Shown piece after piece: positions 59,416 through 64,000 of a DNA stretch of 64,000 nt. Both the position numbers and the translations under genes were made by a program. Source of the DNA: Anthoceros angustus (lineage: Eukaryota; Streptophyta; Anthocerotopsida; Anthocerotales; Anthocerotaceae); the NCBI GenBank assembly GCA_010909165.1, contig MU008158.1, forward strand, positions 2,753,478 through 2,817,477, read 5' to 3'. The notes under the pieces were generated by a model. That model searched no databases. It saw nothing but the letters and a program-made list of their open reading frames with translations, and was not told the origin of the DNA. Numbering within the stretch: the stretch's first letter is position 1; each line of letters begins with the position of its first letter.

Positions 59416-60828
59416 ATGGACCCCCTGATCCTTCTTGCCAGCATCTATATCATGATTTTTTTCTTGATAGGCATCATGAACACATGCTATAGGAACGATA
59501 GGAGACGCGCTCTTGAAAGACAGTACCATGCCATGCAAGATAGAGTGAATCCAGCGGCGATGCTGGTTGAAGAGGAGGAGTGGCATGAAGAGGAGGAGCA
59601 TGTTGAAGAGGAGGAGCGGGTTGAAGAGGAGGAGCGGGTTGAAGAGGAGGAGCGGGTTGAAGAGGAGGAGCGGGTTGAAGAGGAGGAGCGGGTTGAAGAG
59701 GAGGCGGGTTGAAGAGGAGGAGCGGGTTGAGGAGGCGGAGTTGAAGAGGAGGCGGGTTGAAGAGGAGGCGGGTTGAAGAGGAGGCGGGTTGAAGAGGAGG
59801 AGCGGGTTGAAGAGGAGGAGTGGAGTGAAGAGGAGGAGCGGGTTGAACATGAGGAGTGGCTTGAAGAGGAGGAGCGGGTTGAAGAGGAGGAGCGGGTTGA
59901 ACATGAGGAGCGGCTTGAAGAGGAGGAACGGGTCGAAGAAGAGGAGTGGGTTGAAGAGGAGGGGCCATTTCAAGAGGAGCAGCAGCTTGAAAAGGAGGAG
60001 CGGCTTTAAGAAAAGGAGCAACCCGTAGTCATTCCAATCATAGAAACTTCCGCAGCTGAGCAATCTGAAGAGGAAGAGCAGCTTGAAAAGGAGGAGCGGC
60101 ATGTGGTCATTCCAGTCCAAGAGAGCTCCTCAGCTGAGCAATCTGAAGAGGAGGAGTGGCATGTGGCCATTCAAGTCCAAGAGAGCTACTCGGCTGAGCA
60201 ATCTGAAGAGGAGGAGTGGCATGTAGTCATTCCAGTCCAAGAGGGCTCCTCGGCTGAGCAATCTAAAGAGGAGGAGTGGCATGTAGTCATTCCAGTCTAA
60301 GAGAGCTCCTCAGCAGAGCAATCTGAAGAGGAGGAGCGGCATGTGGTCATTCCAGTCCAAGAGAGCTCTTCGGCTGAGCAATCTAAAGAGGAGAAGCAGC
60401 ATGTGGTCATTCCAATCCAAGAGAGCTCCTCTGCTAGGCAATCTAAAGAGGAGGAGCGGCATGTGGTCATTCCAGTCCAAGAGAGCTCCTCGGCTAAGCA
60501 ATCTAAAGAGGAGGAGCAACTTGAAGAGGAGGAGCAACTTGAAGAGGAGGAGCGGCTTGTAGTCATTCTAGTCCGAGACAGATCCTTGGCTAAGCAATCT
60601 GAAGAGGAGAAGCAGTCGGGGGTCATTCCAGTTCGAGATAGTTCCTCGGCTAAGCAATCTGAAGAGGAGAAGCGGTCGAGGGTCATTCCAAGACGGAGAA
60701 AATCCAATTGCGGAGGAGTCTACCAAGGGAGAGCAGCCTATGATCATGCAAGGCGGAGAGGATACGGTTGCGGAGGAGCTAGTGAGGGGGACTGGTCGAA
60801 TGAGTGAACACAAATTGTTCAACGATGA
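59416..60828 (+). pseudogene. Acidic repeat protein with N-terminal membrane anchor, degenerate
   Basis: Unknown family. Start ATG at 59416; residues 4-21 (LILLASIYIMIFFLIGIM) form a membrane anchor or signal segment, followed by RNDRRRALERQYHAMQD. Then come 6-residue repeats EEEERV (18-bp units, 59566-60005), then about 11 repeats of 20 residues (60-bp units, 60028-60690) of the form HVVIPVQESSSAEQSEEEE-W. All four long open segments lie in one frame, interrupted by a frameshift zone (59701-59770, units shortened by 2 bp), GAA to TAA at 60007, CAA to TAA at 60298 and a 5-nt loss near 60690. After that loss the frame ENPIAEESTKGEQPMI continues to TGA at about 60828. It looks like a decayed repeat gene. 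Confidence 0.5.
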
Positions 60829-61580
60829 GTGAATAACTTAGCCTCGGATGAATGGGTCATAGTATTCGAAAGATGGATGCAAGATAGATGTTGAAATGTG
60901 AGTTGGCATCATCGGAATTTGAAAACCTATGTGCCAAATCTTATGTGAAGGTGTTCTTTACAAGATGGGCTCACCCCATCTCTTCACTAAAATTTAATCC
61001 AATGTCAAGATATTTTTTAGTAGCTATTAGTTTTTTGTGCTACTTTGAAGTGAAGCAAGACCCCAGCCTCTTTCCTTTCCTAGAACTCATACTAGATTAT
61101 AGGATCCGCTACTTCATTTCTTTCTTGGTTACAAAAGACGCTTACTTAAACCTCTTGAAAATCTGACAGCGGAGCAGTTTGCCAAGAAAGAGAGGCCAAT
61201 GATCACACTAGACAAAAAGGATTTGGCTTCGTGGGAAGAGCATAGCAAAAGGAAGTGGTTTGATAAGTGAACTCAAGTTGCTCACGGATGAGTAAACAAC
61301 TTAGCATCAAATGAATGAGTAACGGTATCAAAGAGATGGATGTTGAAAAGGGAGCTACCAATACCGAAATCTAAAATCTTATGTGCCATATCCGATGTGA
61401 AGATATCCTTTACTAGATGGGCTCACCCATTTCTTCTTTGAAAACTTTAATTCGAGGTGAACATAATTTTGTGTAGGTATTAGTTTTTTGCACTACTTTG
61501 AAGTGGAGCAAAAATATGTAGGTATTAGTTTTTTGTACTACTTTGAAGTGAAGCAAGACCCTAACCTCTTTATTGAAGGG
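60829..61580 (+). repeat. Duplicated 3' end of the repeat-protein gene
   Basis: 61155-61575 is a diverged copy of 60695-61085, including the last 38 codons (ENLTAEQFAKKERPMITLDK ... WFDK, stop at 61269) and the following non-coding part (shared ATGGGCTCACCC and GTACTACTTTGAAGTG-like phrases). Differences are mainly substitutions, so the duplication is old. Within the second copy a 60-bp stretch (TAGGTATTAGTTTTTTG...) is itself doubled at 61477 and 61519. Confidence 0.65.
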
Positions 61581-62202
61581 AAAAAATGATGGGTACAGAG
61601 CTGAGGGACGGGGCCAGAGGACGTAATTTTAGCAAATTTTTCGGCATGAATCTCCCACCAACATAATGAGAATTACTTAGTATGGATAGGTACTTTCCTC
61701 ACCTAGACACTCTTCTCTCCTAAAGGCTTATAAAGAATAACTAATATATTTCTATAATTTCAAAAACATATTATATTATAGTTAATTTAATTATACACGA
61801 ATTATTCGGAGACCTAAGTGGCCTCAGCGAAAAAATTGGTTGTGGAGAAGTTGAGGTATGCTAAGCCATAGCTATCGGTCTGTTGGGCGATATTAGGCTA
61901 CTACCTGCAATTCAACATCACCGCGAACTAATCTCCATCGTCACCATTGATGTTTTGCAAGATTTCTAAAGCGGATTCGAAGAGAGATTCACTCAAATGT
62001 TTTCAAGAGAATTACTGTGGATTAAGACTTTGAATCAATCACTTATTTTCATTTCAAATATTTTATTATATATAGAGTTGAGCGTTTATCACATCTAGTC
62101 TTCTAACGTCGCTCCACTCCGCTTCCGCTCTACGTCGTACTTATCACGACTTGACGACGATGGCCGCTGTCGCTTGTGCGATACCTGTGGACTTCAGGTC
62201 TC
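61581..62202. other. Intergenic/3' flank of PWD
   Basis: No gene. A minus-strand AATAAA at 62067-62062, about 140 nt past the PWD stop, is a candidate polyadenylation signal. Confidence 0.4.
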
Positions 62203-64000
62203 TTACTCCGGTTGCGGCCGTGCTTGGACGATGTAGATAGTATCATCCACAATACATCCCTCAACATCTTGAGCTGCGCCGAATTTTTGTTCCAAGAAGA
62301 AACCTATCGCAGCGAGGCGTTGTCCAATCAGTTTGCGATAATCCGTCTCGGTCGACAGGCGCTTCTTGCTGTAGTCGATGATCTTGGGCACGATCTTGGC
62401 ATTTGCAGCGTCCCCAGGTTGCACAATCAATTCATCGCTGAAGTTGGCGAACGCCAAAGTTCTTATGCTCCCGTCGAACTTGCCACACTGAAGACGCCAA
62501 GGTGTTCCTTTTTTACCCGATGCCAGAGTCTCTCCCAGGCCCACAGCTATTTCTGCTTGCACCACGTTTGCATTCCGATCTATCGGACTCACAGTGTGCA
62601 GAACGAAACTCAACTCTGGCGTCAATAGCTCCTGGACTAAAACTGCCATTCTTGCTGCTCGCTGGGGAACACCAGCAACTCTTCTGCTCAGAACAGCTCG
62701 TCGAGTATAGAGGGATGCCCACACCTCAGATACTGCCTTGCCAAAGGCTTCCGGTTCAGATGTTCTCACATTTGCAATGGAATCGTAGAGACCAGCCCCA
62801 GACATTCCAGCCAAATCCTCCACATTTGCACTAGATCTCACTATCAGTCTAGCATCCGCCTGGAAAGCCTTCCCTATACTGTTTATAGTCGATGCAGGCA
62901 ACCTCTGTGCACCAACCAGCGCCCTGAGCTCATTACATACTTTATCCAGCTCACCACCCTCCAGTTGGACGGTTTCCACTTTTTCCAATAATGATTCGAA
63001 CTCCTTTATCTTGCCGCTAGCTGACAAAGCCTCCTCCATGGCACCAAAGGGTATCACTCGACCCTCCGGCACTTTGAATGCTGCTGGAACTCCCTGATCG
63101 CTGAACACTGCCAACGCGCACGGAACCATCAACAGAAGGCAGACAGAAAACAAGAGGCAAGATCAGCGCTAGACAACTTGTAAGATTGGATACCCTTCAA
63201 AGCCTGCTCAGCTAATACAGCAAGTTGCCCACAAAACGCAGCCTTTGCACCCGCTGTCTCTGTAACAGCGTTCGACAACTCTAAGATAGTACCAGCTTTA
63301 CTGGTCACAACCTGAAAATCCATGACGCAAATTTTCAGCTTACGTGCAACGATCGCCAGCGGCATGCTAGCCCCTAAGTTCCTCCAAGTGTCAAAGAATC
63401 ATTGAAGGTGTGCTTCGCTGGTGCATACCTGACTCTCTTTCACAAGCACCTTGGTTCTGCCAGTGGCAGCTTGCAGGCCTAAGGTACTGTCCCCAGCTGC
63501 CTTTTCCTGTTGTGCATGACTCTTGGCCACGCTTGCGGGCTGAACATCTCCGCTTATTGGGCCAGTGTGGGCCGTAACACTCACACCTTCTGGTGTTGCC
63601 TCCAACCTGTACCACAAGGTCGAGAATTCACCACTAACTTGGTATCGTAAAACGCCCAGAATCGGACGTCAGAGACACTTAGTGATGGGAAGAGAGGGTT
63701 ACTTGATTGCTCGACCGGCCAAAGCATGAATATCTGCAATCCTCTCATCGTCATCACATGTTACAAACACTACCTTCTCCTGCAGGGATGCAGGAGGTTT
63801 ATAGGCTTGGATTAGGTAGCTGGCACATAAAAATAATTCACTGAACCTGTAAAGCCATCCCCAGAACAGCTGCAGACCTGTCGGGCACGGACACCCAAAT
63901 GTGATAGATGAGGAAGTTCGTGCTGGAGAATCACACCGGCCACATTACGACCCGCAGCCTTTACCTGCAGTTTCCGCAACAGTGATATGAGTTCAACAGA
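62203..64000 (-). CDS. PWD: Phosphoglucan, water dikinase (PWD/GWD3), C-terminal exons
   Basis: Plastid enzyme that transfers the beta-phosphate of ATP to C-3 of glucosyl units in pre-phosphorylated starch, helping its breakdown. Exons (minus): 64000-63878 (continues beyond the window), 63779-63703, 63606-63429, 63311-63194, 63107-62203, with joined phases. Visible blocks: [65 protein letters not shown], then in the last exon [76 protein letters not shown] and a terminal [15 protein letters not shown]. This is the ATP-binding (PEP-synthase-like) domain; the phosphohistidine domain and the starch-binding module lie outside. VFPFGAM-type and '[19 protein letters not shown]' endings favour PWD over GWD1. 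No frame break in the visible exons. Confidence 0.95.

Noticed and set aside
59362-60120. 252-codon minus-strand frame (PLLLFN repeats) and KRRSGL plus-strand frames
   Set aside because: Shadows of the 18-bp repeat of the acidic protein. The minus frame would be an improbable all-hydrophobic repeat, and only the plus frame at 59416 has an organised N-terminus and continuity into the 60-bp repeats.
60028-60690. CRISPR-like regularly spaced 60-bp repeats
   Set aside because: Repeats are contiguous and code for a 20-residue unit; there are no unique spacers, and the genome is eukaryotic.

Overview
The window is eukaryotic nuclear DNA from a green plant of the streptophyte line, most likely a streptophyte alga or an early-diverging land plant; I cannot name the species. 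The evidence is the host genes: a SAD2-type importin, peroxin 5 with a plant-type N-terminus, a SIP-class aquaporin (NPT/NPA boxes), a plant prostaglandin-E-synthase-2-like glutaredoxin/GST and phosphoglucan water dikinase. All have GT-AG introns, most of them about 80-250 bp. No prokaryotic gene organisation is present.

Layout. 1-4851: last 18 exons of an importin gene (+). 4.85-6.4 kb: 3' flank, nothing recognised. 6.4-8.2 kb: 5' part of a Ty1/copia element (LTR, primer site, gag relic). 8.6-31.75 kb: a GC-rich, sharply bounded block of Ty3/gypsy retrotransposons, all on the minus strand. One element (14204-24683) has both LTRs, primer-binding site, gag, protease, reverse transcriptase, RNase H, integrase and a further ~4-kb coding region between integrase and the 3' LTR. 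Parts of that extra region recur at 8.6-14.1, 24.7-29.1 and 29.2-31.7 kb. 31.75-33.6 kb: AT-rich intergenic DNA. 33.6-35.1 kb: 3' end of a LINE. 35.83-40.24 kb: complete 15-exon PEX5 gene (-). 40.56-43.46 kb: PIF/Harbinger element with inverted terminal repeats. 43.5-49.7 kb: intergenic with a second Harbinger relic. 49.7-53.2 kb: SIP1 aquaporin and PGES2-like genes, both minus strand, with an 836-bp tandem duplication across their boundary. 53.2-59.4 kb: intergenic with LINE and copia relics, tandem repeats, a 293-nt pyrimidine-only tract and an AAT microsatellite. 59.4-61.6 kb: a degenerate gene for an acidic repeat protein. 62.2-64 kb: last exons of PWD (-).

The host genes have unrelated housekeeping roles (nuclear import, peroxisomal import, water or solute channel, redox enzyme, starch phosphorylation) and form no pathway. 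Transposable elements fill most of the space between them.

A recurring pattern is one-base length changes in coding sequence (PEX5 exon 3, SIP1 exons, PGES2 exon 4, Harbinger transposase). In addition, divergence between retrotransposon copies is dominated by short gaps while CpG-rich text is retained. I infer that part of this sequence carries uncorrected long-read-type indels, so several 'broken' genes may be intact in the organism.
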